Source: Planctomycetota bacterium (lineage in GTDB: Bacteria; Planctomycetota; Planctomycetia; Pirellulales; PLA5). Taken from it: a DNA stretch of 37,291 nt. The notes beneath the pieces were generated by a model, which did not search any database, was not told where the DNA came from, and saw only the letters and a program-made list of their open reading frames with translations. The stretch spans positions 1 to 37,291 of the forward strand of contig QEVJ01000052.1 in NCBI GenBank assembly GCA_003576845.1. Direction: 5' to 3'. The translations under genes and the position numbers were made by a program. Below, one piece after another: positions 23,733-32,094 of this stretch; within the stretch, counting starts at the first letter, position 1; every line of letters starts with the position of its first letter.

Positions 23733-24941
23733 ATGAAGGTTACGATCGCCGACATTCTCGCCGCCCGCGCACGGATCGCGGACCACGTATTCGCGACGCC
23801 CTGTCCCGAGTCGACGGCACTCTCCGAACTCTGCGGCGCGACCATCTTCTGCAAGCTCGAATACTTGCAGCGGACCGGCTCGTTCAAAGAACGCGGCGCG
23901 GCGAATGCCTTGCTCCAACTCGGCGCCGACCGCCGGCGCCGCGGCGTCATCGCGGCCAGCGCCGGCAACCACGCGCTTGCTCTCGCGTTTCACGGCCAGC
24001 GGCTCGGCATTCCCGTCACCGTCGTCATGCCCCGCTTTGCGCCGCTCATCAAACAGGCCCGCTGCCGCCGCTACCACGCGGAAATCGTGCTCCTCGGCGA
24101 AGACTTCGCCGCCGCAAAGGCGCACGCCGACGAACTCGCCGCCGAACGCGGCCTGACTTACGTCCACGGCTACGACGATCCGGCCATCATCGCCGGCCAG
24201 GGCGTGATCGGTCTCGAAATCGCCGAGCAAGTCCCCGACGCCGATGCGGTGATCGTGCCGATCGGCGGCGGCGGACTCATCGCCGGCATCGGCCTCGCCC
24301 TCGAACACGCTCTCCCGAATGCGGAGCTCATCGGCGTCGAACCCGATCATGCCGCCAAGTACACCGCCGCGCTCGCCGCAGGGCACTGCGTCGTCGTTCC
24401 GCCGCAACCGACGCTGGCCGACGGCCTGGCGATCGCCCGCGTCGGCGAGAACGCCTTCGACATTGCCAAGACCTGCGTCGATCGCGTCGTGACGGTCGAC
24501 GAACAGTCGCTCGCGCTCGCCATCGTGCGGCTCATGGAAATGGAAAAGAGCGTCGTCGAAGGCGCCGGCGCCGCTCCGCTGGCGGCGCTCATCTCCGGCC
24601 AACTCCCGCACCTCGCCGGCAAGCGCGTCGTGCTCGCGCTCTGCGGCGGCAACATCGACCTGGCCATCCTGAGCCGGCTCATCGAGACCGCCCTGGTCGC
24701 CGACGGTCGCCTGACGCGATTCTCCGCCGTCATCAGCGATCGTCCCGGCGGGCTCGCCCGTCTGGCCACGGTCCTCGCCGATGCCGGCGCGAGCATCAAG
24801 GAGATCGCCCACGACCGCGCGTTCGCCGGCCCAGACGTGACGGCCGTCCGCGTCGTCTGCACGGTCGAAACCCGCGACCATGCCCACGCGGAAGAACTCT
24901 TCGCCCGCCTCGCAGCCTGCGGCATCCGCCACGCGCGATAG
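23733..24941 (+). CDS. Threonine dehydratase with ACT domain
   Basis: The 402-residue enzyme is a fold-type II PLP protein. The PLP-binding lysine is Lys52 in the motif GSFKERGA, the substrate loop is ASAGNHA at residues 76-82, and the phosphate-binding glycine loop is GGGGL at 179-183. C-terminal residues from about 325 form an ACT domain (FSAVISDRPGGLARLATVLADAGASIKEI), as in the single-ACT threonine dehydratases. The reaction is deamination of L-threonine to 2-oxobutanoate, for isoleucine synthesis or threonine breakdown. The single ACT domain leaves both roles open, so I give no gene symbol. The ATG at 23733 fits the family. Its stop codon abuts the stop codon of the convergent FG-GAP gene with no base between them. 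Confidence 0.92.
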   Translation: MKVTIADILAARARIADHVFATPCPESTALSELCGATIFCKLEYLQRTGSFKERGAANALLQLGADRRRRGVIAASAGNHALALAFHGQRLGIPVTVVMPRFAPLIKQARCRRYHAEIVLLGEDFAAAKAHADELAAERGLTYVHGYDDPAIIAGQGVIGLEIAEQVPDADAVIVPIGGGGLIAGIGLALEHALPNAELIGVEPDHAAKYTAALAAGHCVVVPPQPTLADGLAIARVGENAFDIAKTCVDRVVTVDEQSLALAIVRLMEMEKSVVEGAGAAPLAALISGQLPHLAGKRVVLALCGGNIDLAILSRLIETALVADGRLTRFSAVISDRPGGLARLATVLADAGASIKEIAHDRAFAGPDVTAVRVVCTVETRDHAHAEELFARLAACGIRHAR

Positions 24942-26249
24942 CTACTCTCCGCGATTCCAATAAATGCGAATGTTATGCGTCGCCCGGCCCACGGCCACGA
25001 TGTCGTTCTTGCCGTCTCCGTCCAAATCGCCCGCCGCCAAATCTTCGACCGCCACACTGCCGGTATCCACGAGCGTTCGCTTCCACTTCGTCGGGTCGAC
25101 GGCTTCGCCGGGCTTGGCGACCGGATCGAACACTCGCACGCCGCGCCGAGCCGCGTTGTCCTTGTCGTCGCGGACGCCGATGATGAGTTCTTCGTCCGAG
25201 TCGGCGTCGAGGTTTGCGCACCACACGGCATGGCCCCACTGCAACTGCTCATCGATCACGTGCCGCGTCCACATCTTCGTCGCCGATTCCGCCTTCGATC
25301 CTTCCGGGCGCGTATAGACCACGACCTGATGCCCGTGCCACGGTTCGATTGCCGCAATGTAATCGCGTCCGTCGGCGAGCTTGCCGTGCTTGAGCTCGCT
25401 CGCCCCGCGGTTCGGCGACGTTTTCTGGTTGCCCTCGCCAATGAGCGTCCGCTTCCAAGTCGCCTTATCGCCGCCCGCGACGCGCTGCAACAAGCTTACG
25501 CCCTCGAAACTCACGACCAAAAGGTCCGTCTTGCCGTCGCCGTCCAGGTCGGTCGGCACGAAATTGTGCGACACGTGAATATCGTCGCACAGCACCTCGA
25601 CCGGCCAGGGCTCGGTCTGCGGCGACTTGGGAATCGAATATGCCAGCATCCGCACGCCCCGCTCGGCGAAGTTCGGCCGCGTCGTGTCGCGGCCCATTAG
25701 CGGCAGGACGACAAGCTCCGGTTTTCCATCGTCGTACAAGTCGATCCACCGAATGCGATGCACGGTCGGCTCTTCGCCGATCCTGTGCAGCGGCCACAGC
25801 TCGCCCTCCTTCTCCGGCTGCGAGAACCATTGGATCGTCCCGCCGGCCCGCGTGTTCAGCGTCCAATCGGCGCCGAGGGCGATATCGAGCCGCCCGTCGC
25901 CGTCGATATCGTGCGGGGCGATGCACACGTTGTCGGCCTTATCCGGCGCGGACATGATCGTGTGCACCTTCCACGACGGGTTCTCGAACCAGATCACCCG
26001 CTTGCTGTCCACGACCAGGATGTCGGGCTTTTTGTCGGCGTTCATGTCGGTAAGCGACACGGCGTAACCGACGGTGACCTTTTCGTCGAGTTCCTGAACG
26101 TCGAACCGCGGGGCGTCGGCTCGGACCGCAACGTTGAACGTCCGACCAATCGCCAATGCCGCGACAACGCAGAGCGCCGCGCGGATTGGCGTCGTGACCC
26201 TTGTAAGCGTGCCGTGTGGCGAACGAATGCACGTGCGGAGAATCGTCAT
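24942..26249 (-). CDS. Secreted FG-GAP/VCBS repeat protein
   Basis: The 435-residue product has an N-terminal signal peptide (hydrophobic AALCVVAALAIG near residues 25-36, then ADAPRF), so it is exported. The mature part is made of FG-GAP repeats with calcium-binding DxDxDG loops: SLTDMNADKKPDILVV, APHDIDGDGRLDIALG, PTDLDGDGKTDLLVV, NLDADSDEELIIG and AGDLDGDGKNDIVAVG. These fold as a beta-propeller, often binding calcium and sugars or proteins on the outside of the cell. Some loops have lost the ideal acidic pattern (NADKKPD). GAAAGGG before the ATG at 26249 supports the start. The ABC ATPase gene is upstream on the same strand with a 164-base gap, and the promoter for this gene may lie there. 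Confidence 0.88.
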   Translation of the reverse strand: MTILRTCIRSPHGTLTRVTTPIRAALCVVAALAIGRTFNVAVRADAPRFDVQELDEKVTVGYAVSLTDMNADKKPDILVVDSKRVIWFENPSWKVHTIMSAPDKADNVCIAPHDIDGDGRLDIALGADWTLNTRAGGTIQWFSQPEKEGELWPLHRIGEEPTVHRIRWIDLYDDGKPELVVLPLMGRDTTRPNFAERGVRMLAYSIPKSPQTEPWPVEVLCDDIHVSHNFVPTDLDGDGKTDLLVVSFEGVSLLQRVAGGDKATWKRTLIGEGNQKTSPNRGASELKHGKLADGRDYIAAIEPWHGHQVVVYTRPEGSKAESATKMWTRHVIDEQLQWGHAVWCANLDADSDEELIIGVRDDKDNAARRGVRVFDPVAKPGEAVDPTKWKRTLVDTGSVAVEDLAAGDLDGDGKNDIVAVGRATHNIRIYWNRGE

Positions 26250-26413
26250 CGTAATCGCCCTTTCGTGCTGGAGAGAGTTTCGGCGATTCCGTCAGGCAGG
26301 CGCGGGCAAAGCATCTCGATGATGGTGAACCGTCCGGCCGCTTTGCCTGACCTACGAGCTACGAGTTAGGAACCAGCCATCAAGCTAATCGAACGCCGAC
26401 GATCCGCCAATCT

Positions 26414-27115
26414 TCACGATGCCGCCGCGGCGGATTCGACGAGTTGGCCCTTGTCGAGGTGCAGTATGCGGTCCGCCCGTTGGGCCGCGCGGGGATCGTG
26501 CGTCACGAGCAGAATCGTTTTGAGCAGCGCCTGCCGCAGTTCACCCAACAGATCGAGGATTTCCTCGGCCGATTTCGCGTCGAGGTCGCCCGTCGGTTCG
26601 TCGGCCACGATCAACAGCGGATCGGTAACGATCGCCCGCGCGATTCCGACGCGCTGCTGCTGCCCGCCGGAAAGCTGACCCGGCCGATGCTTCAGGCGAT
26701 CGCTCAGGCCGACGAGTTCCAGCGCCGTCGTTACTTGCTGCCGCCGCTCGGATGCCGACAGCGGCAACAGCAGCAGCGGCAACTCGACATTCTCGTAAGC
26801 CGAGAGCACCGGCAGCAGGTGATAAAACTGAAAGATGAAGCCGATGCTCCGCGTCCGCCAAGCGGCAAGCTGCCCCTCGGACATGTCGGAGATCCGGTCC
26901 GGGCCAATCCACACTTCGCCAGTCGACGGCCGATCCAGCCCGGCGATCAAGTTCAGCAGCGTCGTCTTCCCCGACCCGCTCGGCCCCATCAAGCCCAAGA
27001 ATTCGCCCTCGGGCACGGACAGCGAAAGCCCATTGAGCACGTCCACCCGCTCGCTGCCGCGCTGGAAGTATTTGTGGACGTTCAGAACGCGGACGATGGT
27101 GGACGGAGCGGCCAT
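26414..27115 (-). CDS. ABC transporter ATP-binding protein, LolD/MacB type
   Basis: The 233-residue ATPase has all core motifs: Walker A GPSGSGKTT at residues 44-52, Q-loop Gln96 (FIFQFYHLLP), signature LSGGQQQR at 148-155, Walker B LLIVADEP with the catalytic Glu, followed by TGDLD, and H-loop LVTHD. DEPTGDLDAKSAEE and FYHLLPVLSAYENVELPL are typical of the LolD/FtsE/MacB group, which works with FtsX-type permeases in lipoprotein release, macrolide export or cell-envelope tension. No such permease is encoded in the window: the downstream neighbour is the FG-GAP gene and upstream is the divergent marR gene. It may pair with a permease elsewhere. ATG 27115 gives a standard N-terminus. Confidence 0.93.
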   Translation of the reverse strand: MAAPSTIVRVLNVHKYFQRGSERVDVLNGLSLSVPEGEFLGLMGPSGSGKTTLLNLIAGLDRPSTGEVWIGPDRISDMSEGQLAAWRTRSIGFIFQFYHLLPVLSAYENVELPLLLLPLSASERRQQVTTALELVGLSDRLKHRPGQLSGGQQQRVGIARAIVTDPLLIVADEPTGDLDAKSAEEILDLLGELRQALLKTILLVTHDPRAAQRADRILHLDKGQLVESAAAAS

Positions 27116-27244
27116 AGCGAGCGAAAGCGAATTCGGCGAGATGCAACGGGTATTGGACCATCCTAGCCGCCGTGAGTCAACCGGAAAAGCCCGCGGCCAG
27201 CGATGCGACCCCGAGGCCGCCCCGAGTTTTTATATGTGCGAACG

Positions 27245-27264
27245 ATAGTTGTCTGGACAAGTAT
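27245..27264. promoter_or_regulatory. 20-bp palindromic operator of the MarR regulator
   Basis: ATAGTTGTCTGGACAAGTAT is a palindrome with one mismatched pair (G opposite G) and a 2-base centre. It lies 24 bases before the ATG of the MarR gene. AT-rich 20-bp palindromes with TTGTC...GACAA half sites are usual MarR-family operators, so autoregulation is likely. Confidence 0.75.
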
Positions 27265-27288
27265 TTTGCCGTTCGTTATCCTGGCAGT

Positions 27289-27819
27289 ATGGCAAAGCTA
27301 TTGAACCGACGGGCGAATGCGGTCGCCGGGCGAGAATTGGCTGCGCCGCCTGGAAACGACACGCGGCGCTTCGACTCCGCCGAGCAGGAGGCGTACCTGA
27401 ACCTGTGGCGAACGTACGACCGCCTCCGCGCGCTCGAAGATGCGTTGTTTGCCGAGTTCGACCTGACCGCTCAGCAGTACAACATCCTGCGGCTGTTGCG
27501 GGCCGAGCGGCCGCGGGGCTTGCCGACCCTGCAACTGGCCGAGCGGCTCGTGTCGCGTGCGCCCGACATCACGCGGATGCTCGACAAGCTCGAAGCGCAG
27601 GGCCGTATCCAGCGCCGCCGCGGAGAGGAGGACCGTCGCACCGTTTTCGCGGCGATAACGCCGGCGGGCGTCGCGCTCGTCAAGCAAATCGCCAAACCGC
27701 TCGCCGAATGCCACCGCCGGCAGTTGGGCCACCTATCGTCCGCCGACCTCAAACAACTCACGCAGCTACTAAAAAAAGCCCGCGGCCCGCACGAAGGCGA
27801 GCGGAGCCAATGGCGATGA
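27289..27819 (+). CDS. MarR-family transcriptional regulator
   Basis: The 176-residue protein carries the winged-helix MarR fold: helices EAYLNLWRTYDRLRALEDALFAEF, then LTAQQYNILRLLRAE, the recognition part LQLAERLVSRAPDITRMLDKLEAQGRI and the wing QRRRGEEDRRTVFAAITPAG. The DRRTVFAAIT wing with two arginines is the DNA-contacting signature. It has an N-terminal extension of about 30 residues. The longer frame to 27172 is not used, because the ATG at 27289 follows the palindromic operator. It probably represses itself and perhaps the downstream halogenase-like gene, which starts 120 bases after its stop. MarR proteins usually respond to phenolic or other aromatic ligands, which would fit a substrate of the flavoenzyme; this is inference. 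Confidence 0.9.
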   Translation: MAKLLNRRANAVAGRELAAPPGNDTRRFDSAEQEAYLNLWRTYDRLRALEDALFAEFDLTAQQYNILRLLRAERPRGLPTLQLAERLVSRAPDITRMLDKLEAQGRIQRRRGEEDRRTVFAAITPAGVALVKQIAKPLAECHRRQLGHLSSADLKQLTQLLKKARGPHEGERSQWR

Positions 27820-27823
27820 CGAG

Positions 27824-27895
27824 GAATGCAAAATGCAAAATGAAGAATGAAAAATGCAGGCTCATTCTGCATTCTTCATTTTGCATTCTGCATTT
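27824..27895. repeat. AT-rich hairpin repeat (AATGCAAAATG type)
   Basis: The left arm (AATGCAAAATGAAGAATG, AAAAATGCAG) and the right arm (ATTCTGCATTCTTCATTTTG...) are inverse complements over about 30 bases around a short GGCTC centre. It begins 5 bases after the MarR stop codon. Its base composition is far more AT-rich than the surroundings. No second copy was seen in the window. Confidence 0.7.
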
Positions 27896-27939
27896 CCGAT
27901 TCAGTTCGATTGCCGTTCAATACATAAGGACGCTCTTTG

Positions 27940-29193
27940 ATGATCGCATCACCAAACGGAAACCAACCCCACGTCGTCGTCATCGGCGGCGGGCCTGCGG
28001 GCACGACCGTCTCGACGCTCGTCGCTCAGCAAGGCTATCGCGTCGAGCTATTCGAGCGCGAGACGTTTCCGCGGTTTCACATCGGCGAATCGCTGATTCC
28101 GCAGACGTATTTCGTGCTCGAACGGCTCAAAATGCTGCCCAAGATGCAGGGCAGCCGCTTCGTCAAGAAGTACAGCGTGCAGTTCGTCAACCAGCGCGGC
28201 AAGCTCTCCGAGCCGTTCTACTTCGTCGAGCACAAGCCGCACGAGTCGTCGCAAACCTGGCAAGTGCTGCGAAGCGAGTTCGACCAGATGATGCTCGACA
28301 ACGCCCGCGAGCAGGGCGTGACTGTCCACGAAGGGGCGCACGTGACGGAAGTGCTGTTCGACGGCGATCGGGCCCGCGGCATTTGCGTCAAGCTCGACGA
28401 TGGCACGATCCGCGAAGTGCTCGCCGACGTCGTGGTCGACGCCAGCGGGCAAAGCACGATGATCATGGACCGGTTCAATCTCCGTGTGTGGGACCCCGAC
28501 CTGAAAAAGGCCGCGCTCTGGACGTATTGGAAAGGCGCCCAGCGCGACACGGGCCGCGACGAAGGCGCGACGATCGTGCTCCAAACCGAAGGCAAACAAG
28601 GCTGGTTCTGGTACATCCCGCTCCACGACGACATCATCAGTGTCGGCGTGGTGGCCGGGTTTGACTATCTGTTCAAGGATCGCCCCACGAAGGATCACGA
28701 GGCGATTTATTTCGAGGAAGTCGCGCGCTGCCCCGGTTTGCAGCCGCGGATCGCGAATGCCGAGCGTGCCGGTCCGTTCCGCGTGCTCAAGGAGTATTCA
28801 TACAAAGCCAAGCGGGCGGCCGGCGACGGTTGGGTTCTCGTCGGCGACGCGTTCGGCTTCTTGGACCCGCTCTATTCGTCCGGCGTGCTGCTGGCGCTCA
28901 AATCGGGCCAGCTTGCCGCCGATGCGATCGTCGACGCCCTCGCGGCCGGCGACACTTCCGCCGCGCGGCTTGGCGGTTGGCAGCCGGACTTCGTCCGCGG
29001 CATGGACCGCATGCGCCGGCTCGTGATCGCCTATTACGAAGGCTTCAGCTTCGGCCTGTTCGTCAAGAACCACCCACATCTAAAGGGCCTGCTGACCGAT
29101 CTCTTGATCGGCGACCTGTTCAAGGACGAAGTGGACGCGGTGTGGGAGCCGATGGAGCAGATTTGGAAGGAAATGACCGCCTCGGCCGGTTAG
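27940..29193 (+). CDS. Flavin-dependent halogenase-like FAD oxidoreductase
   Basis: The 417-residue flavoprotein has the N-terminal FAD-binding GGGPAG (residues 16-21) and FERETFPRFHIGESLIP, typical of halogenases and related monooxygenases. Two further signatures of flavin-dependent halogenases are present: W-x-W-x-I-P as WFWYIP at 222-227, and F-x-x-P-x-x-S-G as FLDPLYSSG at 307-315. RFVKKYSVQF contains Lys76/Lys77 near where halogenases carry the catalytic lysine. It may halogenate an aromatic or pyrrole-type substrate using FADH2 supplied by a reductase. A geranylgeranyl-reductase-like enzyme of the same superfamily remains possible. AAGGA before the ATG at 27940 fixes the start. It follows the MarR gene by 120 bases, across a hairpin repeat. 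No flavin reductase gene is nearby. Confidence 0.8.
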   Translation: MIASPNGNQPHVVVIGGGPAGTTVSTLVAQQGYRVELFERETFPRFHIGESLIPQTYFVLERLKMLPKMQGSRFVKKYSVQFVNQRGKLSEPFYFVEHKPHESSQTWQVLRSEFDQMMLDNAREQGVTVHEGAHVTEVLFDGDRARGICVKLDDGTIREVLADVVVDASGQSTMIMDRFNLRVWDPDLKKAALWTYWKGAQRDTGRDEGATIVLQTEGKQGWFWYIPLHDDIISVGVVAGFDYLFKDRPTKDHEAIYFEEVARCPGLQPRIANAERAGPFRVLKEYSYKAKRAAGDGWVLVGDAFGFLDPLYSSGVLLALKSGQLAADAIVDALAAGDTSAARLGGWQPDFVRGMDRMRRLVIAYYEGFSFGLFVKNHPHLKGLLTDLLIGDLFKDEVDAVWEPMEQIWKEMTASAG

Positions 29194-29480
29194 CTGCCGT
29201 CGGCGCCGATCTCCCTGGGAAACTCAATCCGCCGCGGTCGCTCGAATTGACGCTGCGTGTCTCGCGCGACGCAAACCACCCGAAACTTTCGGACATCCGA
29301 TTCAATCCAAACGGGCCCACCGAACGGCCGTTAGCCAACTCGGCACGTCCGCCTGCTTGACGTTTCTCGCACGGTAAGCTCTGTTTCGGATGGGATTGGC
29401 CGACTCGCGGCTCATGGCCGAAGGCTGCCGATGGCCAACTGTGAAACCAGAATACGCATCCTCTTCTCACCTGCTCTCGC

Positions 29481-30800
29481 ATGTCCGCCACCCTTCGCCG
29501 CGCGATCGAACAGCGCACCGCTACAATTGGCGTCATCGGTCTCGGCTACGTCGGTCTGCCGCTGATTCGTACGTTCATCGCCGCAGGCTACCGCGCGATC
29601 GGCTTCGACGTCGACCAAGCCAAGGTCGATCGCCTGAACGCGGGCCAGAGCTACATCAAGCACATCGACTTCGCGGCTTTGCAAGCAGACATCCGCGAAG
29701 GCCGCTTCTCGCCCACGTCCGACATGTCGCGGCTCAAAGAGGCAGACGCAATTCTGATCTGCGTGCCGACGCCCCTGACCGACACGCGCGATCCCGACTT
29801 GAGCTACGTCGAGGGCACGGCCGAGAAGATCGCGGCGACGCTTCGCAAGGACCAGCTCGTCGTGCTCGAAAGCACGACCTATCCCGGCACGACCCGCGAC
29901 GTCGTGCTGCCGATCCTGGCCAACACCGGACTCAAAGCCGGCCAGGATTACTTCCTCGCCTACAGTCCCGAACGCGAGGACCCCGGCAATCCCGACTTTT
30001 CCGCCGGCAACATCCCGAAAGTCGTCGGCGGGCACGATCCGATAAGCGGCGAGCTCGCGGCAATGCTCTACGGCTCGGTCATTCCCAGTGTCGTGCCGGT
30101 GAGCAACTGCGAAGTCGCTGAAGCCTGCAAGATTCTCGAAAACACCTACCGCGCCGTGAATATCGCGCTGGTCAACGAGCTGAAGATGCTCTACGACCGC
30201 ATGGGCATCGACGTCTGGGAAGTCATCAACGCCGCCAAGACCAAGCCGTTCGGGTTTCAAGCCTTCTATCCCGGCCCGGGCTTGGGCGGGCACTGCATTC
30301 CGATCGACCCGTTCTATCTCACGTGGATCGCTCGGAAGTATCACATGTCGACGCGGTTCATCGAGTTGGCGGGCGAAATCAACGCCCACATGCCGGAATG
30401 GGTCGTCTCCCGCGTCGCCGCCGCACTCAACGACCACGGCAAGCCGATCCGCGGGAGCAAGATCTGCCTCTTGGGCATGGCGTACAAGAAAGACGTCGAC
30501 GACCCGCGCGAAAGCCCGTCGTTCGAGTTGATGGAGCTATTGCGCGAGGCCGGGGCGGACTTCAGCTATAACGATCCTCACGTGCCGAAACTGCCCAAGA
30601 TGCGGCACTGGGACGTGCCGGAAATGCACAGCCAGGAGCTCACGCCCGAATTCCTCGCCGCTCAGGATTGTATGCTGATTTCGACGGACCACTCGGCCTA
30701 CGACTACGACGATATCGTCCGCCACAGCCAGCTCGTCGTCGATACCCGCAACGCGACGAAAAACGTCCGCGAGGGCCGCGAGAAGATTCGCAAGGCGTAG
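29481..30800 (+). CDS. Nucleotide sugar dehydrogenase (UDP-GlcNAc 6-dehydrogenase-like, WbpA type)
   Basis: The 439-residue enzyme belongs to the UDP-glucose/UDP-ManNAc dehydrogenase family, which oxidises the C6 hydroxyl of a UDP-sugar to a carboxylate in two NAD-dependent steps. The NAD loop is GVIGLGYVGLP (residues 17-27), the catalytic Cys is Cys272 in GLGGHCIPIDPFYL, and the lysine block is CKILENTYRAVNIALVNELK. SPEREDPGN and STTYPGTTRDV are typical of the WbpA/WecC side of the family rather than UDP-glucose dehydrogenase, so UDP-GlcNAc or UDP-ManNAc is the best guess. The C-terminal domain has LGMAYKKDVDDPRESPSFELMELL. The ATG at 29481 fits well. The gene is preceded by 287 bases without a gene and stands alone. 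Confidence 0.92.
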   Translation: MSATLRRAIEQRTATIGVIGLGYVGLPLIRTFIAAGYRAIGFDVDQAKVDRLNAGQSYIKHIDFAALQADIREGRFSPTSDMSRLKEADAILICVPTPLTDTRDPDLSYVEGTAEKIAATLRKDQLVVLESTTYPGTTRDVVLPILANTGLKAGQDYFLAYSPEREDPGNPDFSAGNIPKVVGGHDPISGELAAMLYGSVIPSVVPVSNCEVAEACKILENTYRAVNIALVNELKMLYDRMGIDVWEVINAAKTKPFGFQAFYPGPGLGGHCIPIDPFYLTWIARKYHMSTRFIELAGEINAHMPEWVVSRVAAALNDHGKPIRGSKICLLGMAYKKDVDDPRESPSFELMELLREAGADFSYNDPHVPKLPKMRHWDVPEMHSQELTPEFLAAQDCMLISTDHSAYDYDDIVRHSQLVVDTRNATKNVREGREKIRKA

Positions 30801-31413
30801 CGGTGCGACACCGGCAGATTGAGCGTTGCGGCGAAGGATTGCCGTGCGCTGCAGGAGGCGAGTCCTTTCGCCAACCGCATCTCGTCAATCAATCTCGGCG
30901 AATGGATTCGCCTCCTCTGCGGCGCGGCCGGGGTTAATCTATCGAAATCGGGCGGACTGGAAAACCACCCTACGTTGCTTGCAGGCGGCTGTCCGAACGC
31001 GAGAATTCTGCATTTTCTCCGGACAGCCTCGCCATTCTATGTAAACGGAAAGCACGCACGGCGAAACGCGAGAGGCGGTCATTGTCGCTAGAGGGCGACT
31101 GCCTTGGGCTGCCCCAACGCCGGTGGTTTACTTCGTGGTGGTGTGACCGTGGCGTTCGCGGGCGAGCCGGTTCGCATCGGTTTCGCCGTGCGTGTTCCGA
31201 GGATGTTGTCGCGTCGGTTGGCCTGCTCGCAGTCCCGTGATCGGCCTGCACGTGTCCTTCCGACACCTTAGTTTTCGCGGCTAAGGCGAAAAGGTTGCGT
31301 GGAAAGCTACGAAAGTGTGACCGCCAAAGAACGATCCGCCGGCACGTCGATTCTTCGCGACGCCAATGGACGGTTTGCCGAGCCGCAGTTAGCCTTTAGC
31401 TACTCGAAACTGG
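30801..31413. other. Intergenic region with hairpins, no gene seen
   Basis: About 610 bases without a credible protein. GGCTGTCCG (30987-30995) and CGGACAGCC (31020-31028) form a perfect 9-bp stem, with an inner GAGAA/TTCTC pairing. A further hairpin CCTTAG/CTAAGG sits at 31266-31286. No strong promoter pair was found. A structured RNA or a repeat relic is possible. Confidence 0.4.
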
Positions 31414-32094
31414 GTGGCGCGATATCGAGTCACTCTCCTGCCGCGCCGGCAAATTTCGCCGACCAGACGCCGTTACCCGTTTAGGGCACTCGCATTGCCG
31501 CACGATCGCTCCGACCGTCGCCCCCGCAAGCCGAATCGCTCCCCGCAGCGCGGGCCGGTTCGATCCTCGTCCGCGCTTCGCCTCCGATCCGCTGGCCACG
31601 GCGAGTTCGAGCTGCTGCACCCGCGGTGTGTCCTTGAACGTGCGGACGACCTGGATGAAGTCCGCCAGATGATCGCCGCCGGCGAAATCGAGATCGCCGT
31701 CGACGAACTGCGGTGGCTTTTGTCCGGCTGCCACGACTTCGTCGACGCCCACCGGTTGTTGGGCGAGTTGGCCCTGGCCGACGACGATCTCGCCCTAGCC
31801 CGCGGACACTTCGGCATCGCCTATCAACTCGGCACGAAGGCCGCCGGCAACCTGAAGGGGACGCTGCCCTATCGCCTTTCCGGGAACCAAAGCTTTCACG
31901 AGTCCGGCAAGGGGCTCGTCTGGTGCCTGTCGAAGCTCGGCAAACACGACCTCGCCCAGGAAGTCGCCGGCGCCTTGCTGCGGTTCGATCCGACCGATCC
32001 GCTGGGCATTGGGCAGTTGCTCGCCGAACTTGCCGCCGCGGATCAACCTTCGGCCGCGCCGCACGCTGAGGCGCAACGGCCGCACGACCGCTAA
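31414..32094 (+). CDS. TPR-like protein, uncertain start
   Basis: The part from about residue 63 to 208 reads as a real protein: FELLHPRCVLERADDLDEVRQMIAAGEIEIAVDELRWLLSGCHDFVDAHRLLGELALADDDLALARGHFGIAYQLG, then GNLKGTLPYRL, and GKGLVWCLSKLGKHDLAQEVAGALLRFDPTDPLGI. The paired helices with Ala/Leu/Gly positions resemble tetratricopeptide repeats. Residues before that are arginine-rich and look non-coding. No ATG is available near the real start; GTG 31414 and an in-frame TTG at 31495 are options, so the true start is unclear. It precedes the chemotaxis gene by 180 bases on the same strand, and the two could be functionally linked. No signal peptide is seen. Confidence 0.65.
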   Translation: MARYRVTLLPRRQISPTRRRYPFRALALPHDRSDRRPRKPNRSPQRGPVRSSSALRLRSAGHGEFELLHPRCVLERADDLDEVRQMIAAGEIEIAVDELRWLLSGCHDFVDAHRLLGELALADDDLALARGHFGIAYQLGTKAAGNLKGTLPYRLSGNQSFHESGKGLVWCLSKLGKHDLAQEVAGALLRFDPTDPLGIGQLLAELAAADQPSAAPHAEAQRPHDR

